This document shows, piece by piece, positions 13,336 to 24,151 of a stretch of 64,000 nt of DNA. This DNA comes from Cantharellus purpuraceus (Eukaryota > Basidiomycota > Agaricomycetes > Cantharellales > Hydnaceae). Under the pieces are notes generated by a model. The model did no database searches and was not told where the DNA came from. It saw nothing but the letters and a program-made list of their open reading frames with translations. The stretch spans positions 124,001 to 188,000 of the forward strand of contig JALBUN010000013.1 in assembly GCA_025174535.1 (NCBI GenBank), given 5' to 3'. The translations under genes and the position numbers were made by a program. Every line of letters begins with the position of its first letter. Position 1 is the first letter of the stretch.

Positions 13336-14362
13336 ACCATCCAACCAGTGGCACTCTGAAGCGGGTAACAGCAATGTGTGAAGTAGTCTAGCAACTGCTT
13401 CACATGAGTTCAAGATCCTAATGCTCTGCAAAGGCAGTACACACTAGTAACTTAAACAAGAGCACTAATGGCAGGACTATCGACAGACAATCTCACCCTG
13501 TAGATTCGTAGTCACGTGAGGTAGATACTACACTCACACCCAAAGCAGGACAATCACTACTTCGAGTGCAATTGAATACAGTTACACAACTGTAAGCGAC
13601 CCTTGAGCTGGACAATCAACAGTTACTGAGATATAGAGGATGACACTGTATGTCACTCTAGTCACACTGGTGTGCAGAAGATGGGTAGAAGTGGTAGAAT
13701 ATGTTACTATTTCAGAGGCAGAATGACCTCCTTATATATTGTATTTACAGGAGCTGACTAATGGTTCTGGAATATTCTACCTATTAATAGATGGAAACTA
13801 CTGGAAGGTTGTGGAAGGTGGAAGAAAGGGGTAGAATATTCCAAGCCAATCACAGGATCTGATCACAGCACTAACACTGATCAGGAGCTGAATAATGGTT
13901 CTGGAAAGTTCTATCTAATAATAGAAGGAAACAGCTAGAATGTTATGGAAAGGGGTAGAATATTCCAAGGCAATCACCTGATCTGATCCCTGAACTAGGC
14001 ACTGATCAGGCAAAAAGAAAGGTGTCCACCCTGTTTTCTGCACTGGTTTGGACAGCCATGGATAGCCACATCTCAGGTGATGATCTCTATGGAAAATAGT
14101 GCCCTGAGAGGCTGTGGTTGTCAAGTTACAGAATATTTATTGATCAGAGACATCTGAGCTTGAATTCAGGCTGAATGCCTGGTCCAAAGGGGGAGAGCCA
14201 GCTGTGTGAAGGTTTGTGGGCACCTATGGATCCACAACTGTAGCACAGCAGAAATAAATGATTCTGGGGTGAGTTCTGCATGGAATATTCCTGAAAAAAC
14301 AAAGAATAGCACATTGGTGCTGCATAAATGGAATTTGATAGGGAAAAGGTGGTTCCCATACA
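13336..14362 (-). mobile_element. LTR-E copy 4 (5'-truncated)
   Basis: Inverted copy matching copy 1 closely, ending GGTTCCCATACA at 14362. It lacks the last about 350 bp of the LTR because LTR-Y sequence replaces it up to 13335. The right flank gtagt (14363-14367) matches the left flank of copy 2 (10447-10451), so the two ends look like one original insertion separated by later rearrangement. Confidence 0.85.
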
Positions 14363-14452
14363 GTAGTTCATATATTGACTAAGTTTGACCTCATCATCTT
14401 CTTGGTTACTAGCTTCTTGACAAGTAACTCCTTGACAAGTTGAACTCTGGTG

Positions 14453-14665
14453 TAAGTACTCTAGGTAATTACTCATGGTAGAATAATATGAATATACAGA
14501 TGTAAGTGTCTACAGCATTCCCTTAAGGAATGCTGCTTTCTTGGTAGCTATATGCACCCATGGGGTGCATATATACAGTTATTATATAATCAGTGGACCC
14601 TAGTATATGTGTGGGTCCACATGTAGTTAGAAGTAACTTAGATTTAACCACACCACATTGCACAT
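14453..14665. other. Spacer between LTR-Y1 and LTR-Z2
   Basis: No gene or repeat family recognised. It contains the palindromic stretch atgcacccatggggtgcat near 14552. Confidence 0.5.
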
Positions 14666-14706
14666 TGTTACGCACTAGGTCCGATTGGGGGTCGGGGATT
14701 AGATCA

Positions 14707-14773
14707 GAGGTTGGGTTGGAGGTTGGGTTGGAGGTTGGGTTGGAGGTTGGGTTGGAGGTTGGGTTGGAGGTTG
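14707..14773. repeat. 12-bp tandem repeat in LTR-Z2
   Basis: About five copies of gaggttgggttg, absent from the Z1 copy, where one degenerate unit is found. This is a copy-specific expansion. Confidence 0.8.
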
Positions 14774-15063
14774 TGTCGGGGTCGGAGTACGTCGTGGGGG
14801 TCGGAATGGACTTGGCTTCAGCTTATGTGCTGTGCCCTCACTAATACCAGTGTCTGAGACTTCGGAGACGGAGTACGACTTAGAGAGTTAGGATCGGACT
14901 TAGGAGCTAGGCGTGATTCAATATTCGAACTGGGGAATGAAGTCCCCAGTCGGGCAACTTAAATACATATTTTGAAATCTAATAATAATTACTCCAGTGA
15001 TGGGTCTCCAAGGCTGACAGCCTTACATGAGTATGTCCGAGTCCGACGGGGACGGATGTCCGG

Positions 15064-16474
15064 TGACGAGCCAGGACACATCGAGGATGTATATCGAACC
15101 ACTCTGACAGTCCAACTCCGCCAGCATCTTTTCGTATCAACTTTTAAATAGCGCCGCAACTCCCTCTCCACCTCAGTCTCTAATTCTAGCCATCGATCGT
15201 CACTCGTGTTTCATTGCCATCGATCATTATCAGCCTTCTATTCACACTGATCCTTTCGTCATCATTCACATGGCTTCCCGTTCTATTCCCCTCTCCAACA
15301 TCACTTCTAATAATACATCACACTGGTCTCTGGACACAGAGGACTATCAAAAATATGCCGAGCTCCACAGGCATGTTAAGCCACCTCCACATGTCAAAAT
15401 ACTTCCAAAACTCTTTCAACATCCAAGATCCCCACCATGTCTCTCTTATGCCATTGGCGATCTCATATTCTTTCACAATTCCGTTGAACCATATGCATTC
15501 CTTGGCATTTCGCCTCTATATCGTAACACGGATAGAAGAGTTGAACGTGAGGTAGAATTTCAGTCGCCATCACCAACCTATCCTCCCACTTCAATCCGAC
15601 TCAGGTTACATTGTGTCAGGCAAAGGGACCAAATACCCTTGGAATGGGATACCATATGGAGACGTATCACTAAGAGTATTTGTTGTGGATGCTGACTGAA
15701 GTCCTCATGTGACTCAGGGTCAATTTACCTTCAGAGCTGCAGGGAAGATGGTATTGGTGGACGTTCCTATTGTTCTTTTATATGACTCACCCCTGTTTCA
15801 TCTTTTAATTCATTCATACACGACTTACTCATCCTTGTTCTATTTTTGGTTCTTTTATTACTCATCACCCCCTATTCTTACAAAGATTACCCCTATCTGT
15901 CGTTTCATTTCTCCATGATTTCCCCATTAGTAGTTCAACTTCACACGCTTTGTCAGCTGGCTTGATCAGCATTTCTTGCATCATATTGCATCATTTGCTC
16001 CTCATATTGTGTCGTTGTGCCCTGGGGATTTGTATATAAAAGGGCGCTAGTTTTGGAATCAATCAACAAGTTTTCAGCCAACGCTCTAAAGTCAAAGTCC
16101 ACACTCTAAGTCTACGCTCTACGCTCTACATCACAATCCATCATCTCTACACTGAGGTAAAACACCTTGGTTCAACGATCAGATTTCCCTCCGCCACCAA
16201 GAGGTTGCTTCTCTTGAAACCAGCTTTCGCATACCTCCCAACTGGGCTCCGCATTGTCATCCAGTCACAGAGCACGATCAGCCATCAGGACTGACCTTTT
16301 GCTCCCATCCCCATCCAACCACAGAGCACTATTCCACTTCCCTGTTACTAAGTGCTACCTCTACCTCTTGACCTGATTGATCTTTGGAGTGCTGAACAAC
16401 TGCGTTACACACCGTCTGTTTGCTAGGACTGTTGCGCGCAGGCTTATAGGATCTATTCCATAAGCGAACCGACA
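15064..16474 (+). mobile_element. LTR-G, nested in LTR-Z2
   Basis: The 1411-bp insertion, TGACGAGCCAGG ... GAACCGACA (TG...CA), is flanked by ccgg at 15060-15063 and 16475-16478. The duplication appears to be 4 bp, or 5 with one mismatch. The plus orientation is set by a TATA box (tatataaaag, 16033-16042) followed by a CT-rich leader. It contains an open frame at 15270-15695. Confidence 0.85.
15270..15695 (+). CDS. 141-codon ORF inside LTR-G, unknown
   Basis: Open from an ATG (MASRSIPLSNITSNN...) to a stop after KSICCGC. It lies wholly in the U3 part of LTR-G, upstream of the TATA box. I recognise no retroelement domain (no gag zinc knuckle, protease, RT or integrase motif). It may be a captured or internally deleted coding segment, or chance. 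Nothing shows that it is translated. Confidence 0.3.
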   Translation: MASRSIPLSNITSNNTSHWSLDTEDYQKYAELHRHVKPPPHVKILPKLFQHPRSPPCLSYAIGDLIFFHNSVEPYAFLGISPLYRNTDRRVEREVEFQSPSPTYPPTSIRLRLHCVRQRDQIPLEWDTIWRRITKSICCGC

Positions 16475-16746
16475 CCGGGTTCCTATGGTGATGCTGATGC
16501 ATCAATCGGAACCGGAGACGGATGGGCGGAATCGACGGTGACAATTGGACAGGTAAATGGAGACATAGCAGTTTCCAAATGGAGTATGGATTTCATATGC
16601 GCAGGGATCTGAGTGGATCGGATGGGGATCTGGTCGTTAATGAATATAGTCATAACACACATAGCACAACCAACAAAATTTGGTTGAGTTCTGTGTTGGT
16701 GTGAACTAAGTCACAACCTTACACATTTTTGAACTTCCATAGGAAG

Positions 16747-17357
16747 TGTTAAATGCTGGGATGTTATTGAGGTTTCAATGGAGTAACCAGAGTTTGGATG
16801 CTAGTGATGAAGGGGAGGGGACTTTACTGTTCCAGTTCAACTGGGACAGAATGGGGCAATAACTATTGAGTCGGATCGAGTGGACTTGGCTTCAACTTGT
16901 GTGTTGCACCCCCTCAGATTGTCAGTCCAATATTTTGGAGTTTGGAGTACAGAGTTGGATCAAGGATCTGGAGTTCGACTTGTCAAGAAGGTACTTGTCA
17001 AGAAGCTAGCAACCAAGAAGTTGATGGGGCAAATTTGGTTGATATACGAACTACTGTAATAGACAGAGAGTAGCCTGTATAAGTATGTGGGGAATTGAAT
17101 GATGAAACTAAAAATGATAAGACAATAGGATGGATATGGAGTACAACATGGAAAGGAGTTTGGAGTTTGGACCCAAGTCCGAACTAAACTAAGCAATATA
17201 AAAGAAGAAGGTTTGTTGTAACCCATAAGAAGAAACTACTTATAAGGAGAACAATAATGGAGTTTGGGGTTGACAGAGGTGGAGTTGACAGAGGTGGAGT
17301 TGACGGAGAATGGAGATGGAGATCCAGAGATCGGACTTGGTGTTACAGGATGTAACA
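16747..17357. mobile_element. LTR-Y2, uninterrupted LTR-type repeat
   Basis: About 611 bp, from TGTTAAATGCTGGG to TGTTACAGGATGTAACA (TG...CA). It is the intact reference for the fragments of Y1. The flanks ggaag and cttac do not match, so its ends or its history are less certain than for Z and E. The 3' end is an almost perfect palindrome (tgttacaggatgtaaca). Confidence 0.65.
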
Positions 17358-18128
17358 CTTACATAACTAACACACGTTCCAGTTCACAGGTGAGGGTATG
17401 TCCTTTCCCAAACTAGAATTAGGCTCAAAATAGTTGCAGGAGTATTTGCACATATGCCTCTCAATCTCGAGCAAGCACGAGCAGATCCAAAGACATCCGA
17501 TCTAATCTAGATCTAAATCAAGCGCTGTTGATGACGTCCGTTTTGCGACGTGTCGATTCTCACTGGGCATGAGGAAGAGATGTTTCCAAGTTAGCGTTTC
17601 GGCACCTAGGCTATAATTTTTGATCCCCACTTTCAGGCGTACAAAGGAGTCTCATGACCAACGCCCATGGGTGTTGCGTGGGTGCGAGCTCACCCATTAC
17701 AAGACCTACGTTCTATATAACAAATTTCAGTCGTATGCCCGTTTTCGGGGATTTCGCAGACTCATCACGGCTCTTGGACATTAGCCATATCATCCCCTTG
17801 CCGCTTTACCCAACCCAGAAACACCTCTCAAAATTTCCCTTTCGTCCCAGCCAATTTAAGACTGAGACCTCTTAGTCTCTTCATCATGTCTTTATCATGA
17901 TGCCGCCACCTGTGGAATGAGCAATCTTTAGAGTCTAATCACGCAGTGTCGTTTGGAGTTTACAGCCAGAGATAATTTCAACCCGGATAGCATATATCTC
18001 ACATACATGCTACTAACACAAACCTGTAGTCAGGACTCCCGTTTGAATAAACATTAATGACCAAATGTTCCTTGGCGTGCTGGGCTAACAAATGACACCT
18101 AAATACCCCAAAGACAGGCAGTGTGAGC
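17358..18128. other. Intergenic, no gene recognised
   Basis: A 73-codon open frame at 17654 has no recognisable domain, and its codon use gives no support. It probably holds the 3' flank of the membrane protein gene at 18129. Confidence 0.5.
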
Positions 18129-19458
18129 TTATGCTACTGGTATATGGGCTTTACCCTTGGAACCCCCCTTGGTCCCAGACATGACTGCCATCGGAATATC
18201 AAGTGTTCTTTCAACCGTCGTCGAAATGTGAACTCCATAGTCAGGCATCACAGTGCTATCCTCAGGATAGTCCGTCTTGGTCAAGATACCGTCCGGGGCC
18301 TGTCCCCCTTGGTGGCGGAATTGTGGGACGGAAACATTGGGAAGCATGCTTCTCTGGGTCGTTTGAGTTGTAGCATGGATGCGCCCGAATTTGACGTCAC
18401 GATAGACACGACAAGCCATGGAGTTACCGATTGCAGTGTTGGGAGTGGTGAACATGGCATGATAGACAACGGGGACGGATGCGGGTGCCAAAATCATACC
18501 CATAGTTAAGATGTTGGACGCAGCAGTGATACTATGAGGAGGGAAGAAATCAGCCCCCAACTCAGATATACTATCTAGAGGTCTCACAGGTAATACTCCT
18601 GACCGCTTTGAATCAGTGATCTCGAGAAAGCTGGAAGTCCGTCCCCGATGAAGAAGGTTTTGGCACGTTTCTGGAAAGTCTCTTGGTACGACGATTGAAC
18701 CAGTCGCCAAGAGATGGAAATGAGAACCAGCGTGTCATTAACAGTGGACACGATGATGCCTGTCGAGCTGAATGGCTTGACTCCAGTATTTATACAATGC
18801 TTAGTCGATCCAATGTGAGTTCCCGAGATGGCGAAGGGGACTGTGAGTGAGCCCGTCAGTGTTGCTAGCCACAGGAAACCAAAAATAGCCACAGCGTAGA
18901 TGTTGTGGTTAAAGACTGCTTTGATGCGGAAGAAGAAGAGGAGTGAAGTGGCTGGAACGGCCACTGCGAAACAGGAACCAATAGCAACTTGCAGCGCCTG
19001 GCAATTGTCGACCGATCCAACTTTGAATGCAGAGAATTTAGTTTTAAACAACGGAGCTGCGAGGGTTCTTACTCGTAAAGATAGTGGTGGTGGTGATATA
19101 TGCGAGGGTGGACAATCTTGAATAGTCCAAGCAAACCACATGTTAGTATGTTTGAAACCGTCGCGATAATTCTGTAACAGACCTTGAGATAAAATACACA
19201 ACAGTAGGCAAGCTCAAACGGTACTTTCTCAATAAACCGTAATCGCCTCGTAAGTTTATCAAGAGATCCCATGCGAACATCTGGAGAGATAGCAAATTGT
19301 CAGTGGAAAAATCCCTGTCAAGTGAGGAAAGCATTCACTCCGCAGGTGGCAACATGAAGATACTGAGAAACCTGAAACTGGCTGGCAAGGGTAGGGGGGA
19401 GAAATGCGAGGGGTGTCTCTGGGTTAGGTATACCGGGGTGAGGAGGGCTGGCAGCCAT
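18129..19458 (-). CDS. Seven-helix-type membrane protein, paralogue A, 365 aa
   Basis: Five exons join in phase: 19458-19339, 19280-19183, 19116-19073, 19020-18588 and 18531-18129. One intron carries an exact TACTAAC branch-point sequence. Hydrophobic segments alternate with short loops: YITTTTIFT, CFAVAVPATSLLFFF, a stretch around IYAVAIFGFLWLA, TGIIVSTVNDTLVLISISW, and ILTMGMILAPASVPVVYHAM after the YQETFQKRAK loop. A cytoplasmic-type hydrophilic tail ends in HIPVA. The landmarks NCQALQVAIGSCFAV and GNSMACRV mark a large Agaricomycete family of putative receptors or integral membrane proteins whose function is unknown. Paralogue B at 24152-25487 has identical exon lengths for exons 1-4. Confidence 0.85.
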
Positions 19459-20838
19459 GATCTATGGGTTTCCCAAAAACAGGGTCACGACTGAAACTGT
19501 TATATAGAACGTCTCGTGACGTACTCACTCGCACGCACAGACAAGAGCTTGAGCGCTATGGGCGCTCGTTGTGGAGAACTAGTCTTTTCAAAGGTTGCGG
19601 CATATCTGAAAGTGTGTATCAGTGTTATCCTCAATTGATCATATCTCAGAGGCAAAACATTGAAGTAGGGCCGCTTATCACGCAGCATGTTTGTTACTAT
19701 ACAACCAGTCGACACACAGGTGGCTCATCAACTTCTCACATCACATCACACCCCAATACACCGGAGTGTCCAGTTGCACTGGGCACAGGTCAGCTGGGTT
19801 ATAGCTTCTGCTTCATTTGGTTTACATTAATATAACACAGAAGCGCTCATTGCTTTGACATGCTTTGACATTGCCTCATAATCATCATGGAGAGTGTAAG
19901 AGGGTGTGCTAGGCTATTACTAGCCCGTGCACGAACCGTTCTCTGTACCCAGAACTGGCAATGCGTATTGAATGTATTGGGAATATCCAGATGGATCTGA
20001 AGTAGTTCGCGAGTATATTTCCATATACATACATCCAATATTCATGATCGATCGATCAGGTACCCGGCTGGGGTCAAGCTACGGCAAACCAATGACCTTA
20101 TGACACCTCGCGGTGACTCCCAGCCCCTCCCAGCCCCCGGACGCGACATTTATAGTTGTGGAAATCACTCCCAGACTCGATCACTTGTGGCGCTCCACCG
20201 CATCACACGGGAGAACCTCCATTCCCTCAAGAGATTTGCGGTCATTTCACTCCGCAACGCTGTCATCCGCTCTACGACTCTGTTGCGAAGCTAGAAACAA
20301 ACAGAGATCGAGGTTTTCCATACGCACATGATGCTCCCTGTTGTTTGCCATTGACTCAGAGATCGTGGATTGATGATATGTAGATGAATGAGGGTTTTGC
20401 GGTTCCCACTGGTCCTATCTCTTCGAGGAGGTTCCTTAACGAAACCATCCCCACACCTGCTGTCGCTGGATCCACAACAGTCCATAATGTCCGGATTGGG
20501 AATAGCTGCCTCACTTCAGTATGCGACAACATATAAAAGGAAGAATTTTATCTTTTAAGTCCTCTGTCCCTAATTTAACAAGACTGAGGTTTTTGTTCTC
20601 TCCTTTCCCTACATTATAGCAGCAGCAGAGCTTAATATCCCCATAGCCACAGGCAATATTTACCAGCTGAGTTGGCGTACGCCAAACCAATAATTATTGG
20701 CTAACGAATACGCTTTAATCCGAGTTCCCTCACATCTGTTGGACAGAAAGAGGCGTAGGCGTCCCTAATGGGATCCCGTCCGTAGTCATCGATAGGGGCA
20801 GTCCTGCTGGTTTATTTAATACTTACTATGTAGTTTAG

Positions 20839-20872
20839 TACCTCAGTCTTTCTGTTTCACGAGACTGAGGTA
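20839..20872. repeat. Perfect stem-loop, 11-bp arms (TACCTCAGTCT)
   Basis: tacctcagtct and its exact reverse complement are separated by 12 nt. A related unit with a 9-bp stem lies at 20944-20970 with the same loop (ttctgtttcac), a decayed one at about 20561-20590, and another with a different loop at 52003-52038. Confidence 0.8.
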
Positions 20873-20943
20873 AATATCCCTATGTTCTATTTCTTCAGTA
20901 GCTGACAATCCTTGTAGTCGTTTACTATAGGTTTGTCGGAACA

Positions 20944-20970
20944 TAGTCTTTCTGTTTCACAAGACTGAGT
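20944..20970. repeat. Second copy of the CTCAGTC/GACTGAG palindrome
   Basis: agtctttctgtttcac followed by aagactgagt: same loop sequence as the unit at 20839, with the outer arm lost on the left side. Confidence 0.65.
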
Positions 20971-21589
20971 CGTTTACTATAGCTTCCGCCGCGTAACCTT
21001 TCTATAACATCCACCATAGTAACCAGGTCACAAATAGACCCAATTATGAGTAGATCAATAACCCTGCATCGATATTGGATAATGTAAGATGCTTTAAATC
21101 GAACAAGTGTCGAATGTGTCGAATGTGTCGAATGTCTGCACTGCATATCCAGATAAATTTTCCTAAATCTAACCTGTTGTCAATCGGGGGACTGCTTCCA
21201 GAGTGCATATGTCAACATCTTCATTCTGCCTAGCCCACTCCTTACTGAGCATCCCTAGAGTGGATCTTTGAAAAACCCCTGCACGACACTCAAAGCTTCT
21301 GGTGTGTAGTTAGGTGGCGATTGTGTTCAAGGCAGACTAAACAAAAGTTGGCTGCCGAAGGGACGAGTGATCAAGGGATTTAAATGGAGCAGATGACCTA
21401 TACGGGTGATGGGAGAAAGGAGGATACAGGCCAGTCAAAATGGAATGGCATGATTAGCAAGACTCTTGGCAGAAAATGTTGGATGCAAAGCCAGTATTAC
21501 CCTTCTATGCCAGCGTACTCGTGGGACTGTTCTAGGAAACTCTGGCAATAATGCAAAGTTGTTCAAAGAGATCCAGTGAGGTAAAATAG

Positions 21590-22404
21590 TATCACCGACT
21601 CGACATCCCATGAAGTTGACGCCGTCACCGTAGATGGGATACAGAAGCCGGCAACGTTGTCACATGCAGACAAAATTCCACTAACTAAAATCCCCTAAAC
21701 ATGTGATCGTAATCAGATCCCCTATCCTTTAACCAAAATGATAATAGGAGCCATACCATAACTCCAAAGCAAAATTCCAGGGTGGTTGACAGGCCAGTGT
21801 TGACAAATGCAGCCGAGCATGACTGCCACGTGAAAATGGTAGCCGATTGAGGAGGGGTCACAAACCCAGCTGTTCGCATTAACCGACATTGCCATCGTGT
21901 CGTACTATTTGAAGCGACATTGGCATACCTGGAAGGGACCCCAGCTGATTTGACAAGGCTTGGCAATCGGTAAGGAGAGGACGTGGTTCCGTAACACCGC
22001 AAAAGAAGCTGCCTGCAACAACCGAAAAGCATCAGCGTATTACCTTCTGTCATGCAAGTTACGCAATCATTTCTCCAACTGACATGTTGGAGTGCAAACG
22101 TTCACAACGCTCGATTGACGCTTCTCCATGGTATCAAGAGAGGTAGACTGGGCTTCCTTGGATAGACCAGGACATGTCAGGGTAATATGTGGGATGTCAT
22201 GCCCACCAGAATGGATCATTGTCTTGTCGAGTATCTGCCCCCCCTTGCAGGCCTCTTGGATGGAAATTGTACGAACTTGATGCCATGAGACAAATGCTAA
22301 TATCATGTATGAGCCAGGAAGCAAGAATATAACTCACCAGCAAGCGAACCAAGGACATCTGAAGCGAGAGCGATGGTAACAATTGAGAAGAAATGCTTTA
22401 GCAT
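21590..22404 (-). CDS. Small secreted Cys-rich protein (C-terminal exon unresolved)
   Basis: Exon 1 (22404-22338) encodes a signal peptide (MLKHFFSIVTIALASDVLGS). Exon 2 opens after the acceptor near 22270 and carries VRTISIQEACKGGQ, an LTCPG turn and EKRQSS, a possible kexin-type Lys-Arg site, followed by VCTPT. Exon 3 begins at the acceptor near 22005 and gives CSFFCGVTEPRPLLTDCQAL; exon 4 gives TIFTWQSCSAAFVNTGLS and LEFCFG. The spacing CTPTC-C-DC-SC-FC fits a fungal secreted family with disulfide-bonded Cys pairs. The last exon, near 21690-21590, contains ACDNVAGFCIPST in one frame, but I could not find donor and acceptor phases that join it cleanly, so the 3' end is approximate. The function is unknown; a secreted effector-like role is possible. 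Confidence 0.6.
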
Positions 22405-24151
22405 TGTCGCAGAAAGAAGCTATAGTTGTTTGTAACCTTAGATCCGAGCATCAGCACCATGTCTAGTTATATAGTCTTTCGGGCCCTGTGAAAATCACCA
22501 AGGGATGTGTCGGGATCCAGGTGGAATTTAGGAAGCTGGTTCTTATGGAAATATGGTGGGCGTTGAAATGCAATGTAGGAAGGAACCGGGAAGGAGCTGA
22601 AATTTCAGAAACTGCCAACCAGAGTGACAAACGGTTCGTCTATTCATAACTTGAGTTCTGTGGCTCCGTGTGATGTCCCGTGCTGCGAATGCGAAGTCGT
22701 GCACATGTGAGGTCCTATACCAGGAAGGCAAGTACAGTGGCACATCTACTTGGTACAAGCATGCTAGGTTTCATGAAAAAAGACTGACCCCGTCCATGTC
22801 TGCTCAGCCTGCCTGAGGGCAGCAACTGGTAAATCCACTGCAAAAGATGCTTAAACAGGCATTGGACCAAAATAAGTGGACACACCCTCAGATGGGTTCC
22901 AGGTGTAGCAGATATACCAGCAACGAGAGGACATTGCGAGGTGAAGAAAACTCCCAAGGAGCAAACTAGTCGCCATCCCAATATCCCAATCTCAGGAGCA
23001 ATGCACATTTCGCAAACTGCCGAAAGAGTGCACTCATATACGAAACCAAAGCTAAAGCTTTGGGAATAAGCCTTTGCGCTCTTCACCAGTAATATTCTAG
23101 AAGATATGCAGAACTGCTACTATGGCTTCGAACAGGACATGCACCTCTAAACACTTATATTGGATGGGCAAAGAAGAAACTGTTGTCGATCAGCATCTAA
23201 CTCAAGGGATAGATTGATGCGTACTCTAATGACAAAGGCGAGTCTCCATAACATCGAGGGATCCGGAAACTCTTTGAGGTATCATATGGCATAGTATTAA
23301 ATATAGATTTGGGATTGTATATAAGGGCAGATTCTAAAGGACCGTATAGAATAATAACTTCTACCCTATTCCTTCGACGATAGAAACAGTATATCACTTC
23401 CTAATGGAATGCCGCAAGTACAGCATGCACAGAAAGACAGTAGAGGAGAAATTGAAACGAGATGCAAAGCCCATATGAACTCTGTTGTCGAACCCGCTGG
23501 CCATCCCTAACAATGTCAGGCAGCGGCACGACTGGTTGTTCAGACTAACAGGATAGATGGTAAGCACAGTATGCAACTAACACTGGGGTAACAAGGCTAC
23601 TGGGGTTCATTATAGTAGTGAACGAAATAACTTACTCAATATTTTACTAATAACTCTAACGTTCACCCGCGGAGTGGTTATAGGACGGTGGCTACACTCG
23701 TCACTGCCTCTGAAGACACATCCCACTTCAGTTTCTGTCAATCCCAACCCTGTTTCATTTCATCGACGACACAAGGCGATTCGAGAGTCTACGCAAGGAT
23801 CTCAGCTTCACGGACGAGTTACTGAAGTGGAAAGATGTGGAAAAGAGAAAGAAAGGAACAACGCACTCATATCCATGCCTAAAACACCCTGCTCCGACAC
23901 TAGGAGCAGAGATAGAGAGGAAAAAGCAGAAATGGTTCGGAGAAAGTGTTTAATGACTTACATAGGACGAAGCCCTTGGATTTAGAAAATAGAAGAAAAT
24001 CAAGCTGGCTTCAGCAACACTACCGGTGAGTCGGACTCAGTCACTTATAGTGGCATCGATAAACACGAAAGATGCACGTCTCTCTGGTAGTACTCTACGG
24101 TGTTGTGGGCCATCAAGCGAGTTAAAATGTTCGATTCAAGGCAATGCGAGC
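22405..24151. other. Spacer between the two membrane-protein paralogues, no gene confirmed
   Basis: A 123-codon minus-strand frame (22715-23086) and a 103-codon plus-strand frame (23674-23985) are open, but show no domain, no consistent splice context and no similarity to neighbours. Part may derive from the duplication that produced the paralogues. Confidence 0.4.

Larger units (their letters stand above)
10258..14452. mobile_element. LTR-Y1, scattered in pieces by LTR-E insertions and inversion
   Basis: Four blocks match the intact LTR-Y2 (16747-17357): 10258-10451 (inverted, 3' part), 11388-11742 (direct, central), 13170-13335 (inverted, 5' part) and 14363-14452 (inverted, central). Between them lie LTR-E copies 2, 3 and 4. 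Orientation changes between blocks show at least one inversion after insertion. The first block starts TGTTACATCC directly inside the transposase remnant. Confidence 0.75.
14666..16657. mobile_element. LTR-Z2, carrying a nested LTR-G
   Basis: Second Z copy, TGTTACGCACTAGG ... GTCATAACA, with perfect 5-bp duplications cacat at 14661-14665 and 16658-16662. About 577 bp remain after removing LTR-G. It preserves the empty site for LTR-E that is occupied in Z1, while Z1 preserves the empty site for LTR-G (ggatgtctgggttcc near 9937). It has a local 12-bp expansion (gaggttgggttg) from 14707 to about 14773 that Z1 lacks. Confidence 0.88.
19459..21590. other. Intergenic with small palindromes, no gene recognised
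   Basis: No coherent exon chain found. Several overlapping open frames at 20100-20380 occur in three frames of the same CT-rich sequence and look accidental. It holds the palindromic elements listed separately. Confidence 0.5.
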
